A stretch of DNA of 64,000 nucleotides. Source: JBNGOQ01 sp050589645. GTDB lineage: Bacteria > Bacteroidota > Bacteroidia > Flavobacteriales > Flavobacteriaceae. Below are positions 26,184 through 34,550 of the stretch, one piece after another. The stretch's first letter is position 1. Each line of letters opens with the position of its first letter. The notes beneath the pieces were generated by a model that was not told where the DNA came from, did not search any database, and was given only the letters and a program-made list of their open reading frames with translations. Where the stretch lies: contig NZ_JBNGOQ010000002.1 in the NCBI RefSeq assembly GCF_050589645.1, forward strand, positions 372,001 to 436,000, written 5' to 3'. A program made the translations under genes and the position numbers.

Positions 26184-26735
26184 ATGACCAAAAGAGATTT
26201 TTTTAGGATAATTATTAGACTATTTGCACTGTATCTTCTATTACTACTGGTATTTGACTACCTACCTCTCAACATAAGCTATTTTACGTATGAATTGTCT
26301 TTTTGGCCCTTTCTCATCTTAGGTGGTTCGGCCATTTTTATGCTATTGATGTTTCTGTTGCTGCTTAAAAAAACGGACCTCATAATTGATGTGCTAAAAT
26401 TGGATAAGAGTTTTGATGATGACCGAATCGATTTTGGAAACTTGGGGAGCCTTGAAATCGTCAAGATAGCCTTGTTGTTCATCAGTGGGTTTTTAATACT
26501 GGATCATCTACCCGAATTCCTGCATTATTGCTACCTAGGTTTTAAACAGGAAATTTCGGCCACAGGGCTAAGTCCCTTTGAGGCACCAGGACTTGCCGAA
26601 TTTTGGGATTATTTTAGGTGGTTCATATCAGGCGTAAATCTCATAGTTGGATACCTTATCCTTGCCAATTTGGGGCGACTGGCCAGATTGCTGATCAGGT
26701 TTACTAAAAACAGGAATAAAATGGATTTGGACTGA
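26184..26735 (+). CDS. four-TM membrane protein, hypothetical
   Basis: 183 aa. Helices near 7-26, 38-62, 96-112 and 147-168, separated by a loop DLIIDVLKLDKSFDDDRIDF. It starts 15 bases after the previous gene and ends 13 bases before the next, so the three are probably one operon. No family recognised. Confidence 0.6.
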   Translation: MTKRDFFRIIIRLFALYLLLLLVFDYLPLNISYFTYELSFWPFLILGGSAIFMLLMFLLLLKKTDLIIDVLKLDKSFDDDRIDFGNLGSLEIVKIALLFISGFLILDHLPEFLHYCYLGFKQEISATGLSPFEAPGLAEFWDYFRWFISGVNLIVGYLILANLGRLARLLIRFTKNRNKMDLD

Positions 26736-26748
26736 CGTACGACAACCT

Positions 26749-27063
26749 ATGGGCACAAGACAAAAAATAATCCTTACAGTTCCTGCATTTATCACGTGGA
26801 CGTATATGCTTATGTTGTTTTTCCCAACCAATTTTCATTGGCTTGCACCAAGTATGAAAGCTTACCATGTGCAAAACATTATGGTATTTTTGCTGGGTCT
26901 CATACCTGTTATTTACCTTCTCAAAAGAATCTGGTCATACAAGCAGTTGAAACGGTCCATTAAATGGAATTGGACATGGGCTATGGTCTTAACGAGCTGG
27001 GTATCTGTTCCAATTTATGTATGGGCAATGGACAGCCTCTATATAATTAAGGAAAGCAGATAG
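26749..27063 (+). CDS. three-TM membrane protein, hypothetical
   Basis: 104 aa. Helices near 6-24, 41-58 and 73-92. It follows the preceding membrane gene by 13 bases. No motif recognised. Confidence 0.55.
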   Translation: MGTRQKIILTVPAFITWTYMLMLFFPTNFHWLAPSMKAYHVQNIMVFLLGLIPVIYLLKRIWSYKQLKRSIKWNWTWAMVLTSWVSVPIYVWAMDSLYIIKESR

Positions 27064-27167
27064 GTACAGGAAGAATCTGCTAAAAAGTAAAATCCAACAA
27101 TCAAAGACCGTTTTAAACTGGCTATAGTAATTATGAATACCCAATGATGTTAAAATACTAATTAGTT

Positions 27168-27554
27168 ATGAAGCCTATGGATATTATCCAGAAGAGAATG
27201 TTCTTTCTTATTGTTTTGTTATTCATAGCATTCGTCTACTTGTTTGATCTTCAATATGGCATAAACAAAACGGTTGGTTGGGCTTGGGATATTTCGAACT
27301 GGGTTTTCTGGACCAATAATATTCAGTGGCTACTCTTTCTATTGGGCTACGGTCTATTGGCCCTGATCAAGGCCATTACGAACAAGGTGTATTCCATTGC
27401 TCACTTAAGCGTCATTGTCCTGACAATTGTTCTTTTGAAGGTTGGCCATGTTGAACCCCGAGTTGTTTGGTTGTTAAACTTGATATCGATAGCCATTTTC
27501 CTTTTAAACTTTGTTTGGGCATTAAAGCATCGGAACTATAACAAAAATCAATGA
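27168..27554 (+). CDS. four-TM membrane protein, hypothetical
   Basis: 128 aa. Helices near 9-27, 50-68, 77-95 and 102-120; Trp-rich short loops (WAWDISNWVFWTNNIQW). Possibly distantly related to the other small membrane proteins of this block, but I cannot show it. The stop overlaps the start codon of a 47-codon frame at 27551. Confidence 0.55.
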   Translation: MKPMDIIQKRMFFLIVLLFIAFVYLFDLQYGINKTVGWAWDISNWVFWTNNIQWLLFLLGYGLLALIKAITNKVYSIAHLSVIVLTIVLLKVGHVEPRVVWLLNLISIAIFLLNFVWALKHRNYNKNQ

Positions 27555-27694
27555 AATCTGACCCGTCCAGAGATGTTCGGACAATTGCTCTTTCGGGAAT
27601 GCTGTCATTTGGCAAAAGATTGGACATCGATTCAATCAGCCCAATGAGCGCCAATGACGGGAAAGACATCCCTAAGAAGTATTTGAACCATTGA
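27551..27694 (+). CDS. possible 47-aa coupled ORF, or remnant
   Basis: The ATG overlaps the preceding stop as ATGA, the arrangement used for translational coupling. The product (KSDPSRDVRTIALSGMLSF ... KKYLNH) has no recognisable feature. It may be chance: the reading is short and composition is not distinctive. The rest of 27695-27870 holds only the shared box at 27805. Confidence 0.2.
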   Translation: MKSDPSRDVRTIALSGMLSFGKRLDIDSISPMSANDGKDIPKKYLNH

Positions 27695-27804
27695 CTCCTA
27701 TGGAAAATCCGGCACAACCATGGATCCGATTCATCGAGACCTGAGATGTATGACCGTTACTAAAATTGTTAGACTGGAACACTGAAAAAAGGACACTCCC
27801 GTCT

Positions 27805-27831
27805 TTGACTTTATTTTCCGATATTTAGGAA
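27805..27831 (+). promoter_or_regulatory. conserved upstream box, copy 2
   Basis: TTGACTTTATTTTCCGATAT followed by TTAGGAA. It matches the box at 19557-19582 with one substitution and one extra base and lies 40 bases before the ankyrin gene start, as copy 1 lies 40 bases before its gene. Confidence 0.5.
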
Positions 27832-27870
27832 GAGCAATAGTGTTCCCGGCAACCCATAATTTCTCAAAAA

Positions 27871-28761
27871 ATGATAAAACTCCTGAAAAAATGGTTCGGA
27901 CTGGAATCCAAGGACAGCGTTTCCATGCCGGCGAGCAAGAAAGCGGGCACCAGACCGCCAAGACCAACACCAAAGCCGCAGTACAACAAAGAGCTTTCCG
28001 GTCCTTTGATCAGCGCGGTTCAGAATGTCAACGTTAAGGACGTAAAACAGCTTTTGGCCAACGGAGCGGATCCGAACACCTGTGCGGGCGACCAGAAAGT
28101 GCCTGTGATAACCGTGGGCGTATTGGAAGGGGATTCGGAAAACATGGCAGAAATTGTGCGTACCTTAATTGAACATGGTGCGGATCCTGATGCTAGCTGG
28201 ACCGATCTTTATCAAAAACAGACCACCGCCCTTATGATAGCGGCTGAGTCGAATTACCCTACTATTACCCAAACTTTGCTGCATTGTGGAGCCAACCCCA
28301 ACCTACGGGACGGGCAAGGGAGGACAGCGTTGGAGCGCTGCTCTGGTGAGAGAATCCATTCGATGCTTTCCAGGGCCACGGTAGCGGGTAAACTTAGCTT
28401 GCCCGAGGCCATTGCCCATGCCAAGACATTCGTTGATGTTGAGCGCGACCGAATATCCCAACACTATGAACTCGCCATTACTATAGAAAAGAGTTGCGCC
28501 AACTGTGCCTTTCTGGACCGTATTGACTATAGCTGTAGGGATTTTGCGGCCATGGAAGATATAGGGCCCCAAATAGACCTGTCCAATGAGGACATAGCAC
28601 AGATGTACTGTGGTAATTGGGAAGATGAAATGCTGGTTTCCTTACTGCAACGTGGTATTACCGCCCCAGGGATCAATTATCACCGTAGGCACCCGACTCT
28701 TCTGGATTCAGACGCCAAACAGATGGCATGGAAAAAATTTATAGGGCAGGACACCGTTTAA
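27871..28761 (+). CDS. ankyrin-repeat protein with C-terminal Cys cluster
   Basis: 296 aa, soluble. After a basic Pro-rich N-terminus (KKAGTRPPRPTPKP), ankyrin repeats run from about residue 43 to 165 (LISAVQNVNVKDVKQLLANG, VRTLIEHGADPDASW, LMIAAESNYPTITQTLLHCG). The C-terminal domain has Cys209, Cys212, Cys222 and Cys247 (SCANCAFLDRIDYSC ... MYCGNW), which could bind zinc or an iron-sulfur cluster. A CxxC pair plus two further Cys in this arrangement is not one I recognise. Partner and role unknown. Confidence 0.8.
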   Translation: MIKLLKKWFGLESKDSVSMPASKKAGTRPPRPTPKPQYNKELSGPLISAVQNVNVKDVKQLLANGADPNTCAGDQKVPVITVGVLEGDSENMAEIVRTLIEHGADPDASWTDLYQKQTTALMIAAESNYPTITQTLLHCGANPNLRDGQGRTALERCSGERIHSMLSRATVAGKLSLPEAIAHAKTFVDVERDRISQHYELAITIEKSCANCAFLDRIDYSCRDFAAMEDIGPQIDLSNEDIAQMYCGNWEDEMLVSLLQRGITAPGINYHRRHPTLLDSDAKQMAWKKFIGQDTV

Positions 28762-28789
28762 TGAACCTCATTGTATAACAGTAAAAACA

Positions 28790-29311
28790 ATGGTCGATCT
28801 GCAACCGCATCTGGAAGGTGACCTCGTCCTCCTTAGGCCTTTACGGGCAGAGGACTATCAGGCGTTGTTCGCCGTGGCTTCGGACGTATCCATTTGGGAA
28901 CAACACCCTACAAAAGATAGATATACACCTGCAGGCTTCTTACCCTTCTTTGAAGAATCGCTAAATGCTTCCGGGGCCATGGTCATAGTGGATGCCACTT
29001 CTGGCGAGATTATTGGGAGCAGTCGCTTCAAAATGATAGACGAAGCGGAAAAAATCGTGGAAATCGGCTGGACCTTCCTGGCTAAGAAATATTGGGGCGG
29101 ACGCTACAACAGGGCAATCAAGAAGCTTATGGTGAATCATATTTTGGAAAAGGGCGGCACGGTAGTGCTCTACGTGGATAAAACCAATATACGTTCGCAA
29201 CGGGCGGTACTTAAAATAGGGGGTAGGCCAATGTTGGATACGGACTTTAAATATCATCATGCCATGCCATCCAATTTGACCTATATTGTGACCGAAATAA
29301 TAAGGGATTAA
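28790..29311 (+). CDS. GNAT N-acetyltransferase
   Basis: 173 aa of the RimJ/RimL-type Acetyltransf_3 subgroup: LEGDLVLLRPLRAEDYQALFAVA at the N-terminus, GEIIGSSRFKMID, then the acetyl-CoA region YWGGRYNRAIKKLMVNHIL and NIRSQRAVLKIGG. It transfers acetyl groups to an unknown amine. 28 bases after the ankyrin gene, possibly in the same transcript. Confidence 0.88.
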   Translation: MVDLQPHLEGDLVLLRPLRAEDYQALFAVASDVSIWEQHPTKDRYTPAGFLPFFEESLNASGAMVIVDATSGEIIGSSRFKMIDEAEKIVEIGWTFLAKKYWGGRYNRAIKKLMVNHILEKGGTVVLYVDKTNIRSQRAVLKIGGRPMLDTDFKYHHAMPSNLTYIVTEIIRD

Positions 29312-29399
29312 GGTTTAAATACCTAGGGTACCTCCGGAGTGGTTTACTGCCCTTGGACGCAACCTTGGCGCAATCGCACATCTTAAAAAAAAACAAGCG

Positions 29400-29810
29400 A
29401 TGAAATCCAAGTTTTTCCCAGTACTGCTAATCGGACTGCTCTTGTTGACCCTAGGCTGTAACAGCGACGATGGTACGAACCCAAATAACATAAACGGTAC
29501 GTACGACGGTATTTTTACGGTCCAATACAAGAATGGGGAGGCCCACTCCAATCCCGTTACCGTCAACTTTGCCAGTGGGAAATTTTCAAGCAGCTCCGGG
29601 CCTGGAAGGTTTCCAGCAGGGGGGAGCGGCACGTTTACGGTGCAAAAATCGGTGGTATTGTTCAGTGATGAAAACTTTTGGACAGCCGAATTTGATTGGG
29701 GCCTAATTCTAAATGGAACCTATGACTATTCGATCAGAGGAGATGAGTTGGTTTTATCCAGGGACAGCAATGATGTTGGGCTGTACCGATATGAGCTGAG
29801 ACGGAATTAA
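29400..29810 (+). CDS. lipoprotein, hypothetical
   Basis: 136 aa. Signal KSKFFPVLLIGLLLLTLGC with Cys20 lipobox TLGC, followed by NSDDGTNPNNINGTYDGIFTVQY. The pattern GTYDGIF...GGSGTF...WGLILNGTYDYSIRGDELVLSRD...YELRRN is of the META/lipocalin-like small lipoproteins common in Bacteroidota. A decayed copy of its C-terminal third lies at 33398-33515, beyond the Bla-like operon. Confidence 0.75.
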   Translation: MKSKFFPVLLIGLLLLTLGCNSDDGTNPNNINGTYDGIFTVQYKNGEAHSNPVTVNFASGKFSSSSGPGRFPAGGSGTFTVQKSVVLFSDENFWTAEFDWGLILNGTYDYSIRGDELVLSRDSNDVGLYRYELRRN

Positions 29811-29842
29811 GGTGGATCTTTTTGATAATATACAAACACGCC

Positions 29843-31282
29843 TTATTTTTCCGGTGTATCGCCCTTCAAACCCTGTAACTTCCCTTCAAATCTTAAAAAC
29901 GGCTGGTCGGATGTTGGGGGTTCGTTTCTAGGGCTTCTATACCGCATCGTAAACCCGGACACCTTATGCTGTGCTAGGACGATCTTCGTATATAACAGAC
30001 CACGGGGGTGGGCAAGCGCATAGATATTGTCACTTTGCATGTAAATCAAAGGGTAGGTTTGCTTTTCGGGACTGTCGGGATGCAACACCAGGCGGTCCGT
30101 CTTCCCATTCAGGATAAGCAGCCCCTCAGCTATAATTTCTTCCCCTTCGGAATTAAAGGTCGTAATGGTTATTTCTGACATACCCCTGGGTTGTGGTAGC
30201 GGTTTTGCTTCCCCAAGGAAAGGTAGTGCTATCATGTGTGCCGTTTCCTCAATACTTCCAGGGCTGTAGGTGTTGGCCATAATGGCGATGACCAAGCCGT
30301 CGTCGAGAAAAATGCTTAAAATACTTCTGGCACCGCCCATAGCACCGGCATGTTCAAAGACAGGGCGGCCGTCCATGTCCCAACTGCGCCGCCATCCGAT
30401 TCCAACACCGGTTTCACTGCCCGACTTCAATTGCTGACTTTTGAACATCAGGGCTACGGTGTTTGAACGTATAAAACCATTCAAATAGGCATTGCCCATT
30501 TTAACAAGGTCGATCGGCGTGGACACCATACCACCGCCGCCCCATTTGTAGCTGGGATCTTCAGGATGTTCAATTTTCTCTGGGATTCCGTCCTTTAGCC
30601 CGTACAATTCCGTCATGGTCTGTGGTGGTTGGGCCCTTAAATCAGGACCGGTATGGCGCATTTCCAAGGGTTGCAAAACGGATTTCTTTAGGTAATCCAA
30701 AAAGGGCGTTCCCCCTGCCCCTTCCACTACCGCGGACAATAGGGTATAGGCGTGTGTTGAATATTTGTATTCCGTGCCGGGTTCGGAAAGAAGGTCGTGG
30801 TGCGAAAATACCCTGAGCGATGCTTCAACGGAGTTGTAGAACTTTTTTTGAATGTTGTCCCCTGAGGAATAATGGGGCATACCGGAAAGGTGCCCTGCAA
30901 GCAATCTAGCGGTAATCGGATAGCGTTTTTGGTCATATTCCGGAATGTACTTTTGAATTGGGGCATCAAGATCCACGCGCCCCTCCTGAACCAATCGGGC
31001 CAGGGCGGTTACGGTCATCATTTTGGAAACCGAGGCGGCACGAAACTGCGTTTTGGTCGTCACCGGCCTTTTGTTTTCGAGGTCGGCGTACCCAAATCCT
31101 TCCGCATATACCATTTTTCCGTGCTGCATTATGGCTATGGAGATTCCGGGGGGCATCCATTTTTTACCGATAAGTGCTTCGCCCATGGACCGGACCAATG
31201 CTTCCCGATCCTGATCGGTTTGTTGACCAAATCCCAAGAAAAGGACCGATGACATTGCCAATAGGAGCAACCCTTTTTTCAT
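29843..31282 (-). CDS. serine hydrolase, class C beta-lactamase-like
   Basis: 479 aa with a signal peptide (KKGLLLLAMSSVLFLGFG) to about residue 19. SxxK motif SVSK with Ser84 and Lys87; the second motif is Y174-S-T rather than YxN, and HxG appears as EHAGAMGG. The family includes beta-lactamases, D-aminopeptidases and esterases; a beta-lactamase cannot be claimed. The last 110 residues form an extra domain. It is the third gene of an operon after the BlaI and BlaR1-like genes (47-base gap), which makes it the likely regulated effector. Confidence 0.9.
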   Translation of the reverse strand: MKKGLLLLAMSSVLFLGFGQQTDQDREALVRSMGEALIGKKWMPPGISIAIMQHGKMVYAEGFGYADLENKRPVTTKTQFRAASVSKMMTVTALARLVQEGRVDLDAPIQKYIPEYDQKRYPITARLLAGHLSGMPHYSSGDNIQKKFYNSVEASLRVFSHHDLLSEPGTEYKYSTHAYTLLSAVVEGAGGTPFLDYLKKSVLQPLEMRHTGPDLRAQPPQTMTELYGLKDGIPEKIEHPEDPSYKWGGGGMVSTPIDLVKMGNAYLNGFIRSNTVALMFKSQQLKSGSETGVGIGWRRSWDMDGRPVFEHAGAMGGARSILSIFLDDGLVIAIMANTYSPGSIEETAHMIALPFLGEAKPLPQPRGMSEITITTFNSEGEEIIAEGLLILNGKTDRLVLHPDSPEKQTYPLIYMQSDNIYALAHPRGLLYTKIVLAQHKVSGFTMRYRSPRNEPPTSDQPFLRFEGKLQGLKGDTPEK

Positions 31283-31329
31283 AGGTTTACTTTTTAAGTG
31301 TTGGGAATTTAGCTATCCAAGCTGGGGTA

Positions 31330-32928
31330 CTAGTTCTCGCTTTCGTATTTTTTCAATAAAGCTATCATGCGCTTGTTGTTCGCCATACGGGCGTGGTACA
31401 TGGGATATTCATCCCCAGGGGACGAGAGGTAGGGATCGGCATTGTTTTCCAACAACAGTTTGGCAATGTCATAGTGCCCGTTTCTTGTGGCACAGATAAG
31501 GGGTGTGCCATCACCACTGACCCGTGCGTTAACATCGGCATTTTTGGAGATTAGATAAGTTACGATTTCCAAATGTCCGCCCCTGGAGGCCACCAATAGC
31601 GCTGTACCATCACCGCTCACTTTTCTGTTTACGTCAGCTCCCTTTTCCATTAAATAGATGACAAAATCAAGATGGCCATTGGCAGAAGCCGCTATCAAGG
31701 GCGATTCATCCGCACTATCGTGATATGCTACATCGGCCTTTGCGCCGACCAAGAGTTTTCCAATCTCCAGATTTCCCTTTCTGGCGGCTGCCACCAAAGG
31801 CGTGCGCGGTTCCCCATCACCCCTGTACCGACAATCGGGGTCCACCGTTTTTAGCAGTTCTTTGACCCGACTTACATTTTGGCTTTTTACCGCTCTCAGC
31901 AGTTGCTGGCAATCGCCGTCAACAACAGCCGTGTTTTCCCCATCTACCATTTGGATGATGGATTCCTCACCGTCATTTAGGGAAATGTCGTCCATGGGCA
32001 TGTTCATGGATAATAGCAAGGCAAACAGGACCGGTACGATAAAGGCATATTTCCAGTTGTTGTGCGGATTTGATTTTTTTGTGCTCATCTTTAAAATTCT
32101 TTTTTTGATTAATGATTGATTGTAATTTGTGGTAATTGCCAGAGGTTTTTGTAAGGTGGCGATCTTTAGAAGATTCATCTGATAGCTTTCTTTTGGAACC
32201 GATGTTTTTGCTACCAAAAGGGCATCCGTTTGGTACTCTATGTTTTTTTCTATTTCCTTTCTGAAAAGCCAGATCAGCGGATTGAACCAAAGCAGCACTA
32301 TGGCCATTTCAGAGAGCAGCAAGTCGATCGTATGCCCCTTTTGAACATGGATCTTTTCGTGGGCAATGATCTGCTCATAGGTATCGTAATCATATTTTTC
32401 CGGGTCGATAAAAATGTAGTTGAAAAAGGAACAAGGTTCCTTGATCAGGGAGGTGTTTACGATGGTACAATCGGTATCCCTTATCTTTTCCGTACTTTTT
32501 TTGATTTTGATGAATAAACTGACCATTTGGGTAATTAGGTTCAACGATAAGACAAGGACACCAAAATAATAGATCAACGAAAGCCAATAGAGCACCCCTT
32601 TTTCATGATATGCAGCATTTGGTTCCTGGGACCTAGGGGCAGCTTGCACGGTGGAAGAATTGGACTCGGTATTATGGCTTTTGGGAAGAAATTCCTGATG
32701 GGAGGTGTTGGACGAACTATGCTCCAATTGGGCTATTTTCTTCGAAATGAATCCTTGGTCCCGAACAAGTTTCGGCAAGGATACGAAGGGAAGCACAAAC
32801 ATTAGCACCAGGCACCCCAAGAGGTAGACACGGTTTGCGCCAAAAAAACTTTCTTTTTCCAATACGATTTTATAGAAAACCAACAGGATGATGATGACGA
32901 ACGAAGCCTTTAACAATAGTGTCAGCAT
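31330..32928 (-). CDS. BlaR1-like M56 metallopeptidase with ankyrin-repeat sensor
   Basis: 532 aa. TM helices at about 5-23, 33-52, 113-137 and 293-310. The M56 zinc-protease motif HEKIH (His190, Glu191, His194) lies before a hydrophobic segment at 207-222, with Glu231 a possible third ligand. In BlaR1/MecR1 the part after the last TM is an extracytoplasmic penicillin-binding domain; here residues 340-530 are instead five or six ankyrin repeats (GNLEIGKLLVGAKADV, GHLDFVIYLMEKGADVN, GHLEIVTYLISKNADVN, GHYDIAKLLLENNADP). It follows a BlaI repressor by three bases. By analogy it would sense a signal and cleave or destabilise BlaI; the signal would be a protein, not a beta-lactam. Confidence 0.88.
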   Translation of the reverse strand: MLTLLLKASFVIIILLVFYKIVLEKESFFGANRVYLLGCLVLMFVLPFVSLPKLVRDQGFISKKIAQLEHSSSNTSHQEFLPKSHNTESNSSTVQAAPRSQEPNAAYHEKGVLYWLSLIYYFGVLVLSLNLITQMVSLFIKIKKSTEKIRDTDCTIVNTSLIKEPCSFFNYIFIDPEKYDYDTYEQIIAHEKIHVQKGHTIDLLLSEMAIVLLWFNPLIWLFRKEIEKNIEYQTDALLVAKTSVPKESYQMNLLKIATLQKPLAITTNYNQSLIKKRILKMSTKKSNPHNNWKYAFIVPVLFALLLSMNMPMDDISLNDGEESIIQMVDGENTAVVDGDCQQLLRAVKSQNVSRVKELLKTVDPDCRYRGDGEPRTPLVAAARKGNLEIGKLLVGAKADVAYHDSADESPLIAASANGHLDFVIYLMEKGADVNRKVSGDGTALLVASRGGHLEIVTYLISKNADVNARVSGDGTPLICATRNGHYDIAKLLLENNADPYLSSPGDEYPMYHARMANNKRMIALLKKYESEN

Positions 32929-32931
32929 GAT

Positions 32932-33315
32932 CTACGGTTTTTGGGATTCGATTATTCGCTTCAATTCCTCGATTTCGGCATTTGTCAGCTTTTCCTTTTT
33001 GGCAAAATGGGCGATCATCTTGGGAAATGAATTGCCAAAGTATTTCTTTTTTATATTCACCAGGTGCTCATCGCGATACGCTTCAAAATCAATAGCTGGA
33101 CTGTATTGATGGGTGTTTCCCAGCATCTCCGATTTTAGAAATCCTTTCTTGACCAGTATTTTGACAATCGTTGCCACGGTATTGTAATGCGGTTTGGGTG
33201 CCGGGAGTTCTTCAATAATGTCGCGGATAAAAACAGTCTTTAGCCGCCAAACAATCTGCATAATCTGTTCTTCCCTGTTAGCAAGTTTATTCATAATTTC
33301 TGGATTGAACATCAA
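32932..33315 (-). CDS. BlaI/MecI/CopY-type repressor
   Basis: 127 aa. Winged helix with the family pattern LANREEQIMQIVWRLKTVFIRDIIEELP, HYNTVATIVKILVKKGFL, then a dimerisation helix tail KLTNAEIEELKRIIE. BlaI-type repressors bind dyad operators and are released by proteolysis via their BlaR1 partner. It heads the operon with the M56-ankyrin gene and the serine hydrolase, directly behind two dyads at 33318 and 33339. Confidence 0.92.
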   Translation of the reverse strand: MMFNPEIMNKLANREEQIMQIVWRLKTVFIRDIIEELPAPKPHYNTVATIVKILVKKGFLKSEMLGNTHQYSPAIDFEAYRDEHLVNIKKKYFGNSFPKMIAHFAKKEKLTNAEIEELKRIIESQKP

Positions 33316-33317
33316 AA

Positions 33318-33335
33318 CTACTAAATATTTAGTAG
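33318..33335. promoter_or_regulatory. BlaI-type operator, proximal dyad
   Basis: CTACTAAATATTTAGTAG, a perfect 18-base palindrome, three bases upstream of the repressor start. Its TACT...AGTA half-sites are typical of BlaI/CopY-like operators. Position fits autorepression. Confidence 0.75.
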
Positions 33336-33338
33336 ATA

Positions 33339-33354
33339 TACTAATTTATTAGTA
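33339..33354. promoter_or_regulatory. BlaI-type operator, distal dyad
   Basis: TACTAATTTATTAGTA with arms TACTAAT / ATTAGTA around a TT centre. Its centre is about 20 bases from that of the proximal dyad, two helical turns, so two repressor dimers would bind on one face. Confidence 0.75.
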
Positions 33355-33397
33355 GGTATTCTCTTTTAGAGCTCTCCGGGCTGTGTTGAATAGGTCT

Positions 33398-33515
33398 TGG
33401 CCCCAAGTTTGGAGCTTAATTCTAAACGGACTATTCCAAAAACGGAAAGGAACTGATCTTACTTTGGAAGGGCTATGATGCTAGACCGTTTGAGTACGAA
33501 CTGAGACGGAATTGA
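33398..33515 (+). pseudogene. remnant of a lipoprotein paralogue
   Basis: Bases 33398-33515 translate, with a frameshift, as WPQVWSLILNG..., then RKGTDLTLEG and finally EYELRRN-stop; the lipoprotein at 29400-29810 has WGLILNGTYDY, IRGDELVLSRD and RYELRRN-stop. Only the C-terminal third is preserved and in-frame stops interrupt it. Confidence 0.55.
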
Positions 33516-33565
33516 AAGGATTGCAAATCCAATGCGATAATATATGTTGTCCCAATAGTTGTTCT

Positions 33566-34339
33566 TTACATCATTTTCACCATAATCTCCTTTAGCATTT
33601 TGGCGGCCAGAAAAGCGGTCATGTTTTGGAAATCCCTGTTGGGGTTATATTCTACAATATCTGCGCCTATAACAACGGCATCAATACCCTGAATTAATGC
33701 TATAACCTGTCTTGAGGAGAGTCCGCCCGGTTCGTGATGGGAAACTCCGGGTGCAAAAGCGGGGTCAAATGCATCCATATCCAGGGAGATGTACAAGGGA
33801 TTTTCAAATACAGGGATTTGGGATAGATCCAAAGCCTTCATTTGGTGGATTTCCACCCCAAATTTTTCCGCTTGTTCCGTTTGATGGGTATTTAATGTTC
33901 TGATGCCGACTTGCACGAGTCGCGTTGCCAGTTTGTTTTCCATGATCCTGGCAAAGGGGCAGGCATGGGAGTATTTATCGCCTTCATAATGATCGTATAA
34001 ATCGGAATGGGCATCGATATGCAGTATATCCATCTTCGGATATTTTTCCCCCAATGCCTTGAGAATGGGAAAAGTGATGGAGTGGTCCCCGCCCAAGGTG
34101 AAAATTTTGTTGTCCGACTTAAGGTTTTCCCTGGTTATGTCTTCAATATCAAAATATTCGGAAACCTCAAAGTCGCCCTCATCCTCAAAAGCATGGGCCA
34201 TGGATATGCCGTTTTCGGCAAACAGATTCATGGAACCACTGTGGAGAGCTTCCCTAATGAGTGGTGGTGCCAATTTTGGCCCTTTCTCGTAGGACGATTT
34301 TTCATCATATGGTATCCCCTGTAGTAGTATTTTTTTCAT
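33566..34339 (-). CDS. agmatinase/arginase-family (ureohydrolase) enzyme
   Basis: 257 aa. All manganese-ligand motifs are present: GGDHSITF with His86, DAHSD with Asp109, His111, Asp113, and SLDMDAFDPA with Asp187 and Asp189, followed by HHEPGGL. Ureohydrolases release urea from agmatine, arginine, formiminoglutamate or guanidinobutyrate; the sequence does not fix the substrate, though the short length and single-gene context fit agmatinase or formimidoylglutamase. No polyamine genes are adjacent. Confidence 0.88.
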   Translation of the reverse strand: MKKILLQGIPYDEKSSYEKGPKLAPPLIREALHSGSMNLFAENGISMAHAFEDEGDFEVSEYFDIEDITRENLKSDNKIFTLGGDHSITFPILKALGEKYPKMDILHIDAHSDLYDHYEGDKYSHACPFARIMENKLATRLVQVGIRTLNTHQTEQAEKFGVEIHQMKALDLSQIPVFENPLYISLDMDAFDPAFAPGVSHHEPGGLSSRQVIALIQGIDAVVIGADIVEYNPNRDFQNMTAFLAAKMLKEIMVKMM

Positions 34340-34550
34340 TTGTTTTTGAGTAGCGTCAACGAAGGAACATCGTTATTGACCAAGTACTGTCCCTACCAAA
34401 TTAAGGCTTTTTCATCAACAGAAGAACAAGGGATTCATAACCAATGACTCGACACTACCACTACAACGCACCGCGCTTTACGCCAAGCGCCAAGCGCATC
34501 GCAACCCCTAATTCATCATTCAACAACTCATAATTCATTACCCGCAACCC

